A DNA stretch of 64,000 nt, from NCBI RefSeq assembly GCF_012940005.1, contig NZ_SPMX01000006.1, positions 1 through 64,000 of the forward strand. Direction: 5' to 3'. The DNA is from Candidatus Accumulibacter contiguus (GTDB lineage: Bacteria; Pseudomonadota; Gammaproteobacteria; Burkholderiales; Rhodocyclaceae). A program made the translations under genes and the position numbers. Every line of letters begins with the position of its first letter. The stretch's first letter is position 1. This document shows positions 48,501 through 58,522 of this stretch, in pieces. The notes beneath the pieces are model-generated. The model had not been told where the DNA came from. It made no database searches and saw only the letters and a program-made list of their open reading frames with translations.

Positions 48501-49205
48501 TCAATCGACAACAGCCGGCACAATTTCTTCAACGACAGCCCTCATCCCCGTGCAACGCCATTTGACTTCCAGATCGTAAAGACGAAAGCCATAACGTCGC
48601 AGCGGATCGTTCGCATAGGCGGGACGCGGATCCTGCGCCAGCACCTCGCGAAGCAGTGCAGCAAGGTCTGGCCAGCGAGGCGCATGCAGGCACAGCTGCA
48701 GCGCTGCCTGTGCACTGAAATCGACCGCCAGTTGCAACGGAGGACCATCGATAAAACCGCCGCGTGCCGCCGGTTCGCTCTCGACAAAGGGAAGGTACGG
48801 CTTGATGTCGAGGACCGGGGTACCGTCAAGCAGGTCTACGCCACCAAAAGTCAGTACGACACCGGCACGCGTATCGATGGACAGCAGTTCGACCAGCGAC
48901 AGTCCCAGAGGGTTCGGGCGAAAAGGACTGCGGCTGGCGAATACGCCAACGCGTCGATTGCCGCCCAGTCGCGGCGGTCGAACCGTCGGATGCCATGCCC
49001 CTTTGCTGTGGTGGAAGACAAAACTGAGCCAGACATGCGAAAAGTCCTCCAGGCCGCGCACCGCTTCCTCCCGATCATAGGGACGCAGCAGGCGCAGCTG
49101 ACCGCGCGCATGCGGTGCCAGACGTGGCTGACGAGGAATGCCGAAGCGGTCCCGAAACGGTGTCGCCAGATAACCGATCGGCGACAAGCTGATGTCAGGA
49201 GGCAT
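48501..49205 (-). CDS. trmO: tRNA t6A37 N6-methyltransferase (TsaA/TrmO)
   Basis: TrmO methylates t6A at position 37 of threonine tRNAs. The 234-residue protein starts ISLSPIGYLATPFRDRFGIP and has FSHVWLSFVFHHS, the VGVFASRSPFRPNPLGLSLV signature and GTPVLDIKPYLPFVES, all typical of UPF0066. The C-terminal half ends RRYGFRLYDLEVKWRCTG. It is the last gene of a leftward run with the chelatase-like gene, gph and ubiG. Confidence 0.92.
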   Translation of the reverse strand: MPPDISLSPIGYLATPFRDRFGIPRQPRLAPHARGQLRLLRPYDREEAVRGLEDFSHVWLSFVFHHSKGAWHPTVRPPRLGGNRRVGVFASRSPFRPNPLGLSLVELLSIDTRAGVVLTFGGVDLLDGTPVLDIKPYLPFVESEPAARGGFIDGPPLQLAVDFSAQAALQLCLHAPRWPDLAALLREVLAQDPRPAYANDPLRRYGFRLYDLEVKWRCTGMRAVVEEIVPAVVD

Positions 49206-49262
49206 CGGCCTCGTCCGAAAATCCGCAAGCTCGTTTGCGCATCACGGCAACGCGCGATCGAG

Positions 49263-49637
49263 CTAGTCGCTGACGAGCGTCAGTGCATGCCTGGCCATCG
49301 CCTGTACGATGGGCTCGGCCTCGCCAATCGCCGCCGCAAGTTCAAAGCATGTTTGCGGATGACGCTGCCGCAGTTCTTCGAGCAGCAGCGGCACATCGCG
49401 CTTCAGATGCCCGCCGCGAGCGATAAACATCGGCACGACCAGGATACGTTCGCAGCATTCGGCGATGAGGGATTCGGCACAGCTGCGCAAATCGGGTGGG
49501 ATGAACTCGAGGAAGGCCAGCTCAACCTGCAGTTCGGGCGCCTGTTCGCGCACCGCCGCACAGACGCGGCGCATCGGTTCGGCCCATTCCGGGTCTCGTG
49601 CGCCATGGGCGAAAAGGATCAAGGCTGTTCGTGGCAT
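49263..49637 (-). CDS. CbiX/SirB-like chelatase
   Basis: A 124-residue single-domain protein of the sirohydrochlorin chelatase family. MPRTALILFAHGARDPEWAE carries the first metal-binding His, and VVPMFIARGGHLKRDVPLLL the second. The short form assembles as a dimer and inserts cobalt or iron into sirohydrochlorin. A start at 49637 is chosen at the family N-terminus; ATG 49658 is also possible. Confidence 0.85.
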   Translation of the reverse strand: MPRTALILFAHGARDPEWAEPMRRVCAAVREQAPELQVELAFLEFIPPDLRSCAESLIAECCERILVVPMFIARGGHLKRDVPLLLEELRQRHPQTCFELAAAIGEAEPIVQAMARHALTLVSD

Positions 49638-49675
49638 ACGTACACTGTAACGCATCACGACCGCGGCGACACGGA

Positions 49676-50332
49676 TCAGTGGATGCCGGCCAGCGCGGCG
49701 ATCTCCCGAGCATCATCGACGAGATGATCGGCACCCCAGGCTTCGATCGGGTCGCCATCGCCAAGATAGCCATAGCGCACCGCCACGGTGGCCATGCCGA
49801 CGGCTCGACCGGCCTGAATGTCCCGCAAGTCATCGCCGACGTAGAGGCAGTGCGCGGGATCCCTGGCAATCAGCGCGCAAGCCAGCTGCATCGGCTGGGC
49901 TGCGGGCTTGGCACGCCGCGCAGAGTCGCCACTGACCACGCAGGCTGCACGTTTGGCGTAACCCAATTGGTCCAGCAGCGGCAGGGTGAAGCGTTGTGCC
50001 TTGTTGGTGATGATTCCCCACGGCGAGCCGCGGCGCTCAAAGCAGCCAAGCAGTTCGTCAATACCGGGGAAAAGCGTCGTCTCGACGCAGATATCCTGGC
50101 TGTAATAGCGCAGGAAGCGATCATGGAACTCCGCATAGATCGGATCACCCGGTTGCATGCCCAGCCCCGCCTTCAGCATGCCCCGGACCCCCTGCGAAGT
50201 GAAGGGACGCAATTGGCCCGCCGGAACCGGCGCCAGGTCGAGATCGGAACGCAAGCGGTTGAGTGCTGCTGCCAGATCCGGAGCCGTATCGGCAAAGGTC
50301 CCGTCCAGGTCGAACAGGACCGCTTCAAACAT
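49676..50332 (-). CDS. gph: Phosphoglycolate phosphatase
   Basis: A 218-residue HAD hydrolase with the DxDGT motif [20 protein letters not shown], the helical cap, [20 protein letters not shown] (motif II/III) and [20 protein letters not shown] (motif IV). It removes phosphate from 2-phosphoglycolate, a repair product. Its ATG lies inside the end of ubiG, eight bases overlapping, the usual ubiG-gph order of betaproteobacteria. Confidence 0.93.
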   Translation of the reverse strand: MFEAVLFDLDGTFADTAPDLAAALNRLRSDLDLAPVPAGQLRPFTSQGVRGMLKAGLGMQPGDPIYAEFHDRFLRYYSQDICVETTLFPGIDELLGCFERRGSPWGIITNKAQRFTLPLLDQLGYAKRAACVVSGDSARRAKPAAQPMQLACALIARDPAHCLYVGDDLRDIQAGRAVGMATVAVRYGYLGDGDPIEAWGADHLVDDAREIAALAGIH

Positions 50333-51041
50333 TCTTCACGGTGTGCAGCAGGTAATTGACGTCGCTGTCGCGTCCAAGAGCATACCTCCCCGTCAAGGGA
50401 TTGTAGGTCATCCCGCGAAGGTCAAGCGCATCGAGGCCGACACTTCTGGCCCAGCGCAGGAGTTCCGAGGGTTTGATGAACCTGGCGTAATCGTGAGTAC
50501 CCCTGGGTAGCATGCGAAGCAGATATTCGGCGCCGATGACCGCCAACAGATAGGCCTTCGGATTGCGGTTGATGGTCGAAAAGAACACGTGTCCACCAGG
50601 CTTGGCCAGCGCAGCACAGGCGGCAATCGTACTGGCCGGATCGGGAACGTGTTCGAGCATCTCCATGCAGGTGACGACATCGTAGCGGCCGCCCTCCTGA
50701 GCAGCCAGTTCTTCGGCCGCGACCTTGCGATAGTCAACCACCTGCCCGCTTTCGAGCAGGTGCAGGCGGGCCACGCTCAGCGCCCTCTCCGAGAGATCGA
50801 TGCCGGTCACCTTTGCGCCTCTTTCGCACATCCCTTCGGAAAGCAAGCCACCGCCACAACCGACGTCGAGAACACTCTTGCCGGCGAGTTGGCACTGGTC
50901 GTCGATCCAGTTCAGGCGCAGCGGATTGATGTCGTGCAGCGGCTTGAAATCGCTGCCCGGATCCCACCAGCGATGTGCAAGCTGGCTGAATTTCTCGAGT
51001 TCGCTCTGGTCGGCGTTGATCATGGTGTCTCGGATATCCAT
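50325..51041 (-). CDS. ubiG: Ubiquinone biosynthesis O-methyltransferase
   Basis: UbiG carries out both O-methylations of ubiquinone synthesis. The 238-residue protein has [20 protein letters not shown], the SAM motif [40 protein letters not shown] and [20 protein letters not shown], all characteristic. A second in-frame ATG at 51023 could be the true start. It lies just behind the ompA terminator, so it probably has some read-through or its own promoter. Confidence 0.95.
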   Translation of the reverse strand: MDIRDTMINADQSELEKFSQLAHRWWDPGSDFKPLHDINPLRLNWIDDQCQLAGKSVLDVGCGGGLLSEGMCERGAKVTGIDLSERALSVARLHLLESGQVVDYRKVAAEELAAQEGGRYDVVTCMEMLEHVPDPASTIAACAALAKPGGHVFFSTINRNPKAYLLAVIGAEYLLRMLPRGTHDYARFIKPSELLRWARSVGLDALDLRGMTYNPLTGRYALGRDSDVNYLLHTVKNV

Positions 51042-51044
51042 AAC

Positions 51045-51070
51045 GTAAAAGCCCTGCCGAAGCAGGGCTT
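51045..51070 (-). terminator. Terminator between ompA copy 1 and ubiG
   Basis: On the minus strand AAGCCCTGC-TTCG-GCAGGGCTT (51070-51049) forms a 9-bp stem with a stable tetraloop, followed by TTAC. It lies 19 bp after the OmpA stop and just before the ubiG ATG. Confidence 0.8.
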
Positions 51071-51088
51071 GCGGTAAACACGAGCAGA

Positions 51089-51775
51089 TTACTTGGTACC
51101 GATGAGTTCGATATCTACACGACGGTCAGGCTGCAGGCAGGCGATGGTCTTCTTGCTCTTGGCGCCAGGGCACTGATCAGGCTTGGTGACCGGATTCTTC
51201 TTGCCCTTGCCCTCGGTGTAGACACGGTTGGCTTCGATTCCCTTGCTGACCAGATAGGTCTTGACCGCAGCAGCGCGCTTCTCGGACAATTTCTGGTTGT
51301 AGGCGTCGGAACCAAAGCGGTCGGTATGGCCGACGGCAATGATCACTTCGAGCTTGATGGCCTTGGACTTGGCGACCACTTCGTCCAGTTTGGCCTTGCC
51401 TTCGGGACGCAGCGTCGCCTTGTCGAAGTCGAACAGCGCGTCGGCAGCAACGGTGATCTTGTCGCCTGACGGCTTGGCCACCGCCGCCGCTGCTGCACCA
51501 GGTGCGGCCACCGCCACCTTGGGCTCGCAGACTTCCTTCGGCAGCAGATCCTTGTCGCACTTGCAACCGGCCGGATCGTTGGCTGCCGCAGCCGGGGTCC
51601 AGAATCCGGTGCGCCAGCATAGGCCGGCGCCACTCATCACGACTTCACCGCGTTGATCGATCACGTACACCCGGTCCAGAGGAATCGAAGTCTGTGCTTG
51701 AGCGAGAGAGGCGCCGAAGCCGACAGTGGCAGCGGCAAGCAAGGCCATCATGGAGTGTTTTGCAGTTCTGTTCAT
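51089..51775 (-). CDS. OmpA-family outer membrane protein, copy 1
   Basis: A 228-residue exported protein. The signal peptide covers about residues 1-27 ([19 protein letters not shown]). The short N-terminal part has [20 protein letters not shown], a Cys-rich stretch ([18 protein letters not shown]) and an Ala/Pro linker. The C-terminal OmpA domain covers about 110-228 with [20 protein letters not shown] and [20 protein letters not shown], which binds peptidoglycan. It is nearly identical to the gene at 53247-53915. Strong terminator downstream. Confidence 0.92.
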   Translation of the reverse strand: MNRTAKHSMMALLAAATVGFGASLAQAQTSIPLDRVYVIDQRGEVVMSGAGLCWRTGFWTPAAAANDPAGCKCDKDLLPKEVCEPKVAVAAPGAAAAAVAKPSGDKITVAADALFDFDKATLRPEGKAKLDEVVAKSKAIKLEVIIAVGHTDRFGSDAYNQKLSEKRAAAVKTYLVSKGIEANRVYTEGKGKKNPVTKPDQCPGAKSKKTIACLQPDRRVDIELIGTK

Positions 51776-51851
51776 CTAGGTATCCCTCGTTAGTTGAGCC
51801 TGCGGGATTGGTCCGCATGGCCTGTTTATGCCTCGTTGTTGACGGAACTCA

Positions 51852-53177
51852 TCACGGACGAATTTTATTTTGCCACAAGAGGGCCAGTTTTATCAATTCG
51901 GTTTCGTTGTTTTCAATTAGTTGCCCGTTTTCAACACGCATTCGACCGCCCACCCAGACATCGGAAACATGCTCACGGCCTACCGCGTAACTGAGGTGTG
52001 AAACCGGATCGTAACAGGGAACCAGGGCGATATCGTCGAGCCGGACGGCACACAAGTCGGCCGCCTTGCCGCGGCTGATCGAGCCAATACACGCGTCGAG
52101 ACCGAGCGCGCGAGCGCCGCCAAGGGTCGCCATATACAGGACCCGATGGGCATTGATGGCGTCGGCGCGCCCGCCTTGTTCCTTGGCGAGCAGGGCTGCC
52201 AGGCGCATCTCCTGAAAGAGGTCGAGGCGGTTGTTGCTCGCCGCACCATCCGTACCCAGACCAATGTTGACGCCTTTGGCAGACAGCTCCGTGATCGGAG
52301 CAATGCCGCTGGCAAGCTTCAGATTGGAACTGGGACAGTGCGCTACGGAACACCCGTGCTGCGCCAGTAGTTCGATCTCGTGAGTGTCCAGGTGCACTGC
52401 GTGCACGGCGATCAGGGCCGGACTCAGCAGACCGAGGCGGCAGAGACGTTCGATCGGGCGCATCCCGAAGCGTTGCAGACTTCCGTCTATTTCCTGGACA
52501 GTTTCATGCAAATGGAGATGGATTGGCAGTTCGATCTGTTCGGCCAGCGTCAGCACCCTGGCAAAGCTCCGTTCGCCGACGGTATAGGGCGCATGCGGGG
52601 CAAGGCAGAAAGACAGCAGCGGCTCCCCCAGCAACTGGTCCCGGACGGCCAGCCCTTTGGCAAGATAGTCATCCGCATCCGCTGCATAGTTGCTCGGAAA
52701 GTCGACGGTGATCAGGCCGATCGCAGCGCGCATTCCCGAAGCGATCGCCGCCTCGGCAGCAGCCCTCGGGAAAAAATACATATCGTTGAAACAGGTGATG
52801 CCGCCACGCAACATCTCGGCACAGGCAAGCAGGGTACCGTCATGGACAAACTGTGCCGAAACATGCTGCGCCTCGGCTGGCCAGACGTGATTCTGCAGCC
52901 ACTGCATCAGCGGCAGATCGTCGGCGAGACCGCGCAGCAAGCTCATTGCGGCATGGGTATGCAAATTGACGAGTCCCGGAATCAGCACGTGCTGATCCAG
53001 GCGCTTGCGCTCGCGTGGCGAAAAGCGCTCCGCCACCTCGATCTGCGGGAGGAGGTCGATGATGCGGCCGTGATTGACGACCACTGCGTGATTTTCGAGA
53101 ACCAGATCGGCCGGATCAACGGGAACGATCCAGCGCGCCTCGATGGCCAGGTCGACTGGCGGCAAGGGCATGGTCAT
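51852..53177 (-). CDS. mtaD: MTA/SAH deaminase-type amidohydrolase
   Basis: A 441-residue TRZ/ATZ-family amidohydrolase, likely 5'-methylthioadenosine/S-adenosylhomocysteine deaminase. Metal ligands are in PGLVNLHTHAAMSLLRGLAD (HxH), APHAPYTVG, HLHLHETVQEID and LGTDGAASNNRLDLFQEMR. It would turn MTA or SAH into inosyl products for recycling. Starts at 53177 or 53171 are both plausible. In many betaproteobacteria it sits directly upstream of ubiG; here an OmpA gene with terminator lies between. Confidence 0.88.
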   Translation of the reverse strand: MTMPLPPVDLAIEARWIVPVDPADLVLENHAVVVNHGRIIDLLPQIEVAERFSPRERKRLDQHVLIPGLVNLHTHAAMSLLRGLADDLPLMQWLQNHVWPAEAQHVSAQFVHDGTLLACAEMLRGGITCFNDMYFFPRAAAEAAIASGMRAAIGLITVDFPSNYAADADDYLAKGLAVRDQLLGEPLLSFCLAPHAPYTVGERSFARVLTLAEQIELPIHLHLHETVQEIDGSLQRFGMRPIERLCRLGLLSPALIAVHAVHLDTHEIELLAQHGCSVAHCPSSNLKLASGIAPITELSAKGVNIGLGTDGAASNNRLDLFQEMRLAALLAKEQGGRADAINAHRVLYMATLGGARALGLDACIGSISRGKAADLCAVRLDDIALVPCYDPVSHLSYAVGREHVSDVWVGGRMRVENGQLIENNETELIKLALLWQNKIRP

Positions 53178-53200
53178 TGAGCAGGCATTCGCGAAACCTA

Positions 53201-53227
53201 AAAAAAACCCCGCCAAGGCGGGGTTTT
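53201..53227 (-). terminator. Terminator of ompA copy 2
   Basis: On the minus strand AAAACCCCGCC-TT-GGCGGGGTTTT (53227-53204) forms an 11-bp stem followed by a T-run. It lies 20 bp after the stop of the OmpA gene. Confidence 0.92.
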
Positions 53228-53246
53228 CGGAGGCATTTCGCCTGGA

Positions 53247-53915
53247 TTACTTGTTGCCGATGACTTCGATATCGACACGACGGTCAGGCTGCAGGCAGGC
53301 GATGGTCTTCTTGCTCTTCGGACCCGGGCACTGATCGGGCTTGGTGACCGGATTCGTCTTGCCCTTGCCTGCGGTGATCACGAGGTTGGCTGCGATCCCC
53401 TTGCTGACCAGGTAGGCCTTGACCGCGGCAGCGCGCTTCTCGGAGAGTTTCTGGTTGTAGGCATCGGAACCGAAGCGGTCGGTATGACCGGTGGCAGTGA
53501 TCAGCTCCAGCTTGATCGCCTTGGACTTGGCAACCACTTCGTCCAGTTTGGCCTTGCCTTCCGGACGCAAGGTCGCCTTGTCGAAGTCAAACAGCGCATC
53601 GGCAGCAACCGTGATCTTGTCGGCCGAGGGCTTGGTAGTCATCGGTGCGGCGCCAGGAGCAGCCTTGACGACCGCCGGCTCGCAGACTTCCTTCGGCAGC
53701 AGATCCTTGTCGCACTTGCAGCCGGCCGGGTCCTTGGCGGCCGCAGCCGGGGTCCAGAAGCCGGTGCGCCAGCAAAGGCCGGTACCGCTGACCACGACTT
53801 CACCACGTTGGTCGATCACGTAGACGCGATCAAGAGCGGTTTGGGCTTGCACGGAGCCAGCCGCCGCAAAGAGGCCGATAGAGGCCAGCAGGGTAGTAAT
53901 GATTTTCGATTTCAA
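53247..53915 (-). CDS. OmpA-family outer membrane protein, copy 2
   Basis: A 222-residue paralogue of the protein at 51089-51775. It has the same layout: signal peptide (LLASIGLFAAAGSVQAQ), [20 protein letters not shown], the same Cys pattern ([17 protein letters not shown]) and an almost identical OmpA domain ([40 protein letters not shown]). Differences cluster in the signal peptide and linker. The pair arose by tandem duplication flanking mtaD. A strong terminator follows. Confidence 0.92.
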   Translation of the reverse strand: MKSKIITTLLASIGLFAAAGSVQAQTALDRVYVIDQRGEVVVSGTGLCWRTGFWTPAAAAKDPAGCKCDKDLLPKEVCEPAVVKAAPGAAPMTTKPSADKITVAADALFDFDKATLRPEGKAKLDEVVAKSKAIKLELITATGHTDRFGSDAYNQKLSEKRAAAVKAYLVSKGIAANLVITAGKGKTNPVTKPDQCPGPKSKKTIACLQPDRRVDIEVIGNK

Positions 53916-54155
53916 GATGTTCCTCCTCGATTAATCTCTGTTAGGTCCGAATGCGTGTAACGCGATGCGATTTTTGCGCAGTCAGGAGATTTAAGCATAC
54001 AAACTTGATTTGCTTCAAGCATTGGTCTGGCATTGTGTGGCATTTATACAACGAACCAGGCCCGGTGGCGGTGCCAGTCGTGCTTCAGTGGCCGCGATTA
54101 CGTCGCTCTGCTGAACATGCGACAATCACTGCAAACATTCACGAAGGAGATGATC

Positions 54156-54905
54156 ATGCAGAATCTGGGATCCATCGCTTCGCTCCTGCGCGAGACGAGC
54201 GAAGTCGTCGTATTTTCGGGCGCAGGGCTTTCCGCCGATAGTGGCATTCCAACGTTCCGCGATGGGGCAACCGGCCTGTGGAACAACGTCGACCCGGACG
54301 AAGTCGCCAGCATTGAAGGATTTCTGCGCAATCCGCAACGTGCCTGGAGCTGGCTGCTGCAACTGCGGAACCTGGTCGATGAACGGCATCCGAATGCCGG
54401 CCATCACGCGATCGCCCGTCTGGACGAAATCTGTTCAGCACAGCAATTCACCGTGATTACCCAGAATATCGATGGCTATCACGCACGCGCCGGGAACCAG
54501 AACGTCCTGGAAGTGCATGGCACCATCCACCGTGTACGTTGCCACCGGCACTGCGGATTTGTCGCAAGCTGGGATCAAAGCTCCCTGGAACCGTATGCCT
54601 GCCCGGTTTGCGGCGCACCGGTTCGACCCGATCTGGTGATGTTCGGTGAAATGCTCGATGAAGCCGTCTTTGCCGCTGCCGAGATCTCCAGTCTCAATGC
54701 CGACGTATTTTTCTGTGTCGGCACCTCATTCACCGTGCAACCTGCCGCCCGCCTGCCGCTGTGGGCGAAACAAGCCGGTGCCGTGGTGGTGGAAGTCAAT
54801 CCGCACCCGACGCCCTTGTCGGACCTTGCCGATTACTCGATTCGCAGTGGCGCGTCGCAGTTCTTCGGTGCGCTCTGCGCGAAACTCGAAGCGCCAGACC
54901 TCTGA
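54156..54905 (+). CDS. Sir2-family NAD-dependent deacylase
   Basis: A 249-residue sirtuin. NAD-binding motifs are FSGAGLSADSGIPTFRDGAT (residues 20-39) and TQNIDGYHARAG (Gln103, Asn104, Asp106), with catalytic His121 in EVHGTIH. A zinc ribbon uses Cys129, Cys133, Cys149 and Cys152. It removes acyl groups from lysine residues, for example from acyl-CoA synthetases. AAGGAG lies seven bases before the ATG at 54156; longer in-frame starts add non-conserved sequence. Confidence 0.92.
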   Translation: MQNLGSIASLLRETSEVVVFSGAGLSADSGIPTFRDGATGLWNNVDPDEVASIEGFLRNPQRAWSWLLQLRNLVDERHPNAGHHAIARLDEICSAQQFTVITQNIDGYHARAGNQNVLEVHGTIHRVRCHRHCGFVASWDQSSLEPYACPVCGAPVRPDLVMFGEMLDEAVFAAAEISSLNADVFFCVGTSFTVQPAARLPLWAKQAGAVVVEVNPHPTPLSDLADYSIRSGASQFFGALCAKLEAPDL

Positions 54906-55045
54906 CGCGCGTCAGGCCAAGGCCAGGCGACACCCCACATCCGTGCGCGCCTGGCCACGGCTGCTGCAGACGAGTGCAATAGTCGGTCAACGCTGCCGGA
55001 GGGCAGGCCTGATCGACTATAATTCCGCTTTTTCGCTGCTCAGCC

Positions 55046-58000
55046 TTGGCGTGGGCAGATCAACCCATTTCCGCAGTCGAGTCGCAATCCTTGTCATTTC
55101 CGCTTCCCCGATCACCCTTACCCGAAATCGGCGAAAGGCTTCAGTATTCTGCGGGCTCTGCTGACGCCCTCCTGATCGCCCAGGCAGCTTCGGAAGCGAG
55201 TACTGGCAGCGAGCGGCGCATGCTGGCGGTGTTCACCGCCAATGCCGGCAACGCGCAGCGCCTGCTGCAGGAAATCCCCTGGTTCGCTGCCAATCTGCGC
55301 GTACGCCTGCTGCCGGACTGGGAAACTCTACCCTACGACAGCTTCTCGCCACACCACGATCTGGTTTCCGAACGACTGGCAACGCTCTATGCGGCCCTGC
55401 GTGGCGAGTGTGACGTGCTGCTGGTACCCGCCGGTACCGCCATCTACCGCCTCGCACCGCCAGCCTATCTGGCGGCCTATACCTTCTTCCTCAAGCAGGG
55501 CGAGAAGCTCGACGCCGGGCAGTTCCGCGCCCAGATGACCCTGGCGGGTTACGCGCATGTCACACAGGTCGTGGCACCGGGCGAGTACTCGATCCGTGGT
55601 GGTCTCGTCGATCTCTTCCCGATGGGCTCGCCACTGCCTTTCCGCCTCGATCTCTTCGACAACGAGATCGAAAGCATCAAGACTTTCGACGTCGACAACC
55701 AGCGCACCCTCTATCCCGTACCCGAAGTTCGCCTGCTGCCGGCACGCGAGTTTCCGCTCGACGAAACAGCTCGCACCCGTTTCCGCCAGCGCTTTCGGGA
55801 GATTTTCGAAGGCGACCCCGGTCGCTCGGGGATCTACAAGGACGTCTCGAATGGCATCGCGGCGGCCGGCATCGAGTACTGGCTACCCCTTTTCTTCGAG
55901 GAAACGGCCACCCTTTTCGACTACCTGCCGCGCCACACCGTGCTTTGCCTGTACAGCACGGTGCCGGCAGCGATTCGGGACTTCTGGCACGAGGCACAGT
56001 CGCGCTACAGCATGCTTTCGGGCGACCGTAGCCGCCCGCTGCTGCCACCAGCCGATCTTTTCCTGGCCGAAGAACCGTTCTTCGTGGCCGCCAAGGCCTA
56101 TGCCCGAATCGACTTGAAGGCCGGCCATGAGGGGCCGGCACGCGGCCTGCCTGCGCTGGCCATCGACCGCCGCGCTGACAACCCGCTCGGTCGTCTACAG
56201 GCCTTTCTCGCCGCCTTCCCCGGCCGTGTGCTGTTGCTCGCGGAAACCGCAGGGCGCCGTGAAACCTTATCCGGACTGTTCTCGGCATACGGCCTGAAAC
56301 CACAGGCGAGCGCCGGTTTCAGCGACTTCCTGGCGACCGACAGCCGCTTGTCGCTGGCGGTTGGCCCGCTGCATGACGGCTTCCAGCTCGCCCAACTGGC
56401 GATCGTCACCGAAGCCGAACTCTACGCCGACAGTCCGTCGCGGCGCGCTCGCCATGTGGCGCAGCGCAAGGCATCGGTCGACAACTGGCTGCGGGATCTC
56501 ACCGAACTCAAGGTGGGATCGCCGGTCGTGCATGAGCAACATGGCATCGGACGCTATCAGGGCCTGGTCCACCTCGATCTGGGCGAAGGCGAGATGGAGT
56601 TCCTCGAACTGCACTATGCCGAAGATGCCAGGCTCTATGTTCCCGTATCGCAGCTACACGTCATCGCGCGCTACTCGGGATCCGACCCGGACACGGCACC
56701 ATTGCATGCGCTCGGCTCTCCACAATGGGAAAAAGCCAAACGCCGTGCCGCCTTGCAGGCACGCGACACCGCCGCCGAGCTGCTCGCTCTCTATGCCCTG
56801 CGGGCGGCCAGGCAGGGTCACGCTTGCGAGTTCACGACCCATGACTATGACGCTTTCGCTGATGGTTTCGGTTTTGAAGAAACGCCAGATCAGGCCACTG
56901 CCATCGCTGCAGTGATCGAAGACATGCAATCCGGTCGGCCGATGGACCGCCTGGTCTGTGGTGACGTCGGCTTCGGCAAGACCGAGGTTGCCTTGCGCGC
57001 CGCTTTCTGCGCGGTGGCCGGTGGCCGGCAGGTTGCCGTCCTCTGCCCGACCACCCTGCTCTGCGAACAGCATTTCCAGACTTTCAGCGACCGCTTTGCC
57101 GACTGGCCGGTCAGAATCGCCGAACTCTCTCGTTTCAAGACCAGCAAAGAGGCGGCGCAAGCCCTCCAGGAGCTGGCTGACGGCCGGCTCGACATCGTCA
57201 TCGGAACACATAGGCTGCTGCAGAAAGACGTGCGCTTCAGCCGTCTCGGGCTGGTGATCATCGATGAGGAACACCGCTTTGGCGTCCGCCAGAAGGAAGC
57301 GCTGAAAGCGCTGCGCGCCGAGGTCGATGTGCTGACCCTGACCGCGACGCCGATCCCGCGCACGCTCGCGATGTCGCTGGAAGGCCTGCGCGACTTTTCG
57401 GTGATCGCCACCGCACCGCAGAAACGCCTGGCGATCAAGACCTTCGTCAGCCGTTTTTCTGACGGGGTCATCCGTGAAGCACTCCTGCGAGAATTCAAGC
57501 GCGGTGGTCAGGTCTATTTCCTGCACAACGAAGTCGACACCATCGAGAACATGCGCGACAAGCTCGGCAAGCTGTTGCCCGAAGCACGCATCGTCGTCGG
57601 CCACGGCCAGATGAAGGAACGTGAACTGGAAAGGGTGATGCGCGACTTCACGCAACAACGGGTCAACCTGCTGTTGTGCACGACGATCATCGAAACCGGC
57701 ATCGACAACCCGCACGCCAATACCATCATCATTAACCGGGCCGAGAAATTCGGTCTCGCCCAGTTGCATCAGTTGCGCGGCCGGGTCGGACGCTCGCACC
57801 ATCAGGCCTACGCCTACCTGCTGACGCACGATGAGGCAGCGCTCAACAAGCAGGCCAGGCAGCGCCTGGAGGCGATCCAGATGATGGACGAACTCGGTGC
57901 CGGTTTCTACCTCGCCATGCACGACCTCGAAATCCGTGGTGCCGGCGAAGTGCTCGGCGCCAACCAGTCGGGAGAGATGCAGGAAGTCGGCTTCAACCTG

Positions 58001-58522
58001 TTCACCGAGATGCTCAAGCGCGCTGTCGCGGCGCTCAAACTGGGCAAGGAGCCGGACCTGATGCAAGCACTGACGATCGCCACCGAGATCAAGCTGCATA
58101 CGCCCGCCCTGCTCCCCGACGACTATGCTCCCGACGTCCACGAAAGGCTGACGCTGTACAAGCGCCTCGCCGACTGCGAGGCCGCAGACGCTCTGGACGA
58201 TCTGCAGGAAGAGCTGGTCGATCGCTTCGGAGCGTTGCCGCCGCAGGCTCGTGCCCTGCTCGACAGCCACCGGCTGCGCCTGCTCTGCAAGCCGCTCGGG
58301 ATCTGCAAGCTCGACGCCAACGCCGAGCAGATCGTCGTGCAGTTTGAAGCCCAGCCGCCGATCGACCCGATGCGCATCATCCATCTGATCCAGAAGGACC
58401 GGAACTATCGGCTGGCTGGACAGGACAAACTGATCCTCAAACGCCACTGCGCAAGCCTTGGTGACCGCGTTGCTGCGGTCAAGGACATCATTCACCAACT
58501 AAGCACGCAGGCAAAACCATGA
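55046..58522 (+). CDS. mfd: Transcription-repair coupling factor
   Basis: Mfd removes RNA polymerase stalled at lesions and recruits UvrA. The protein has about 1150 residues: a UvrB-like N-terminal module (LLPDWETLPYDSFSPHHDLV), an RNA polymerase-binding domain (LKVGSPVVHEQHGIGRYQGL), the translocase with VCGDVGFGKTEVALRAAF, IIDEEHRFGVRQKEA and TATPIPRTLAMSL, then the TRG motif and C-terminal UvrA-masking domain. No ATG is available; TTG at 55046 or TTG at 55091 (SFPLPRSPLP follows) are the candidates, the latter fitting the family N-terminus better. Confidence 0.95.
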   Translation: MAWADQPISAVESQSLSFPLPRSPLPEIGERLQYSAGSADALLIAQAASEASTGSERRMLAVFTANAGNAQRLLQEIPWFAANLRVRLLPDWETLPYDSFSPHHDLVSERLATLYAALRGECDVLLVPAGTAIYRLAPPAYLAAYTFFLKQGEKLDAGQFRAQMTLAGYAHVTQVVAPGEYSIRGGLVDLFPMGSPLPFRLDLFDNEIESIKTFDVDNQRTLYPVPEVRLLPAREFPLDETARTRFRQRFREIFEGDPGRSGIYKDVSNGIAAAGIEYWLPLFFEETATLFDYLPRHTVLCLYSTVPAAIRDFWHEAQSRYSMLSGDRSRPLLPPADLFLAEEPFFVAAKAYARIDLKAGHEGPARGLPALAIDRRADNPLGRLQAFLAAFPGRVLLLAETAGRRETLSGLFSAYGLKPQASAGFSDFLATDSRLSLAVGPLHDGFQLAQLAIVTEAELYADSPSRRARHVAQRKASVDNWLRDLTELKVGSPVVHEQHGIGRYQGLVHLDLGEGEMEFLELHYAEDARLYVPVSQLHVIARYSGSDPDTAPLHALGSPQWEKAKRRAALQARDTAAELLALYALRAARQGHACEFTTHDYDAFADGFGFEETPDQATAIAAVIEDMQSGRPMDRLVCGDVGFGKTEVALRAAFCAVAGGRQVAVLCPTTLLCEQHFQTFSDRFADWPVRIAELSRFKTSKEAAQALQELADGRLDIVIGTHRLLQKDVRFSRLGLVIIDEEHRFGVRQKEALKALRAEVDVLTLTATPIPRTLAMSLEGLRDFSVIATAPQKRLAIKTFVSRFSDGVIREALLREFKRGGQVYFLHNEVDTIENMRDKLGKLLPEARIVVGHGQMKERELERVMRDFTQQRVNLLLCTTIIETGIDNPHANTIIINRAEKFGLAQLHQLRGRVGRSHHQAYAYLLTHDEAALNKQARQRLEAIQMMDELGAGFYLAMHDLEIRGAGEVLGANQSGEMQEVGFNLFTEMLKRAVAALKLGKEPDLMQALTIATEIKLHTPALLPDDYAPDVHERLTLYKRLADCEAADALDDLQEELVDRFGALPPQARALLDSHRLRLLCKPLGICKLDANAEQIVVQFEAQPPIDPMRIIHLIQKDRNYRLAGQDKLILKRHCASLGDRVAAVKDIIHQLSTQAKP

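Noticed and set aside
55021-55090. ATG start for mfd
   Set aside because: No in-frame ATG exists near the conserved N-terminus; only TTG codons are available, so an ATG start was not claimed.
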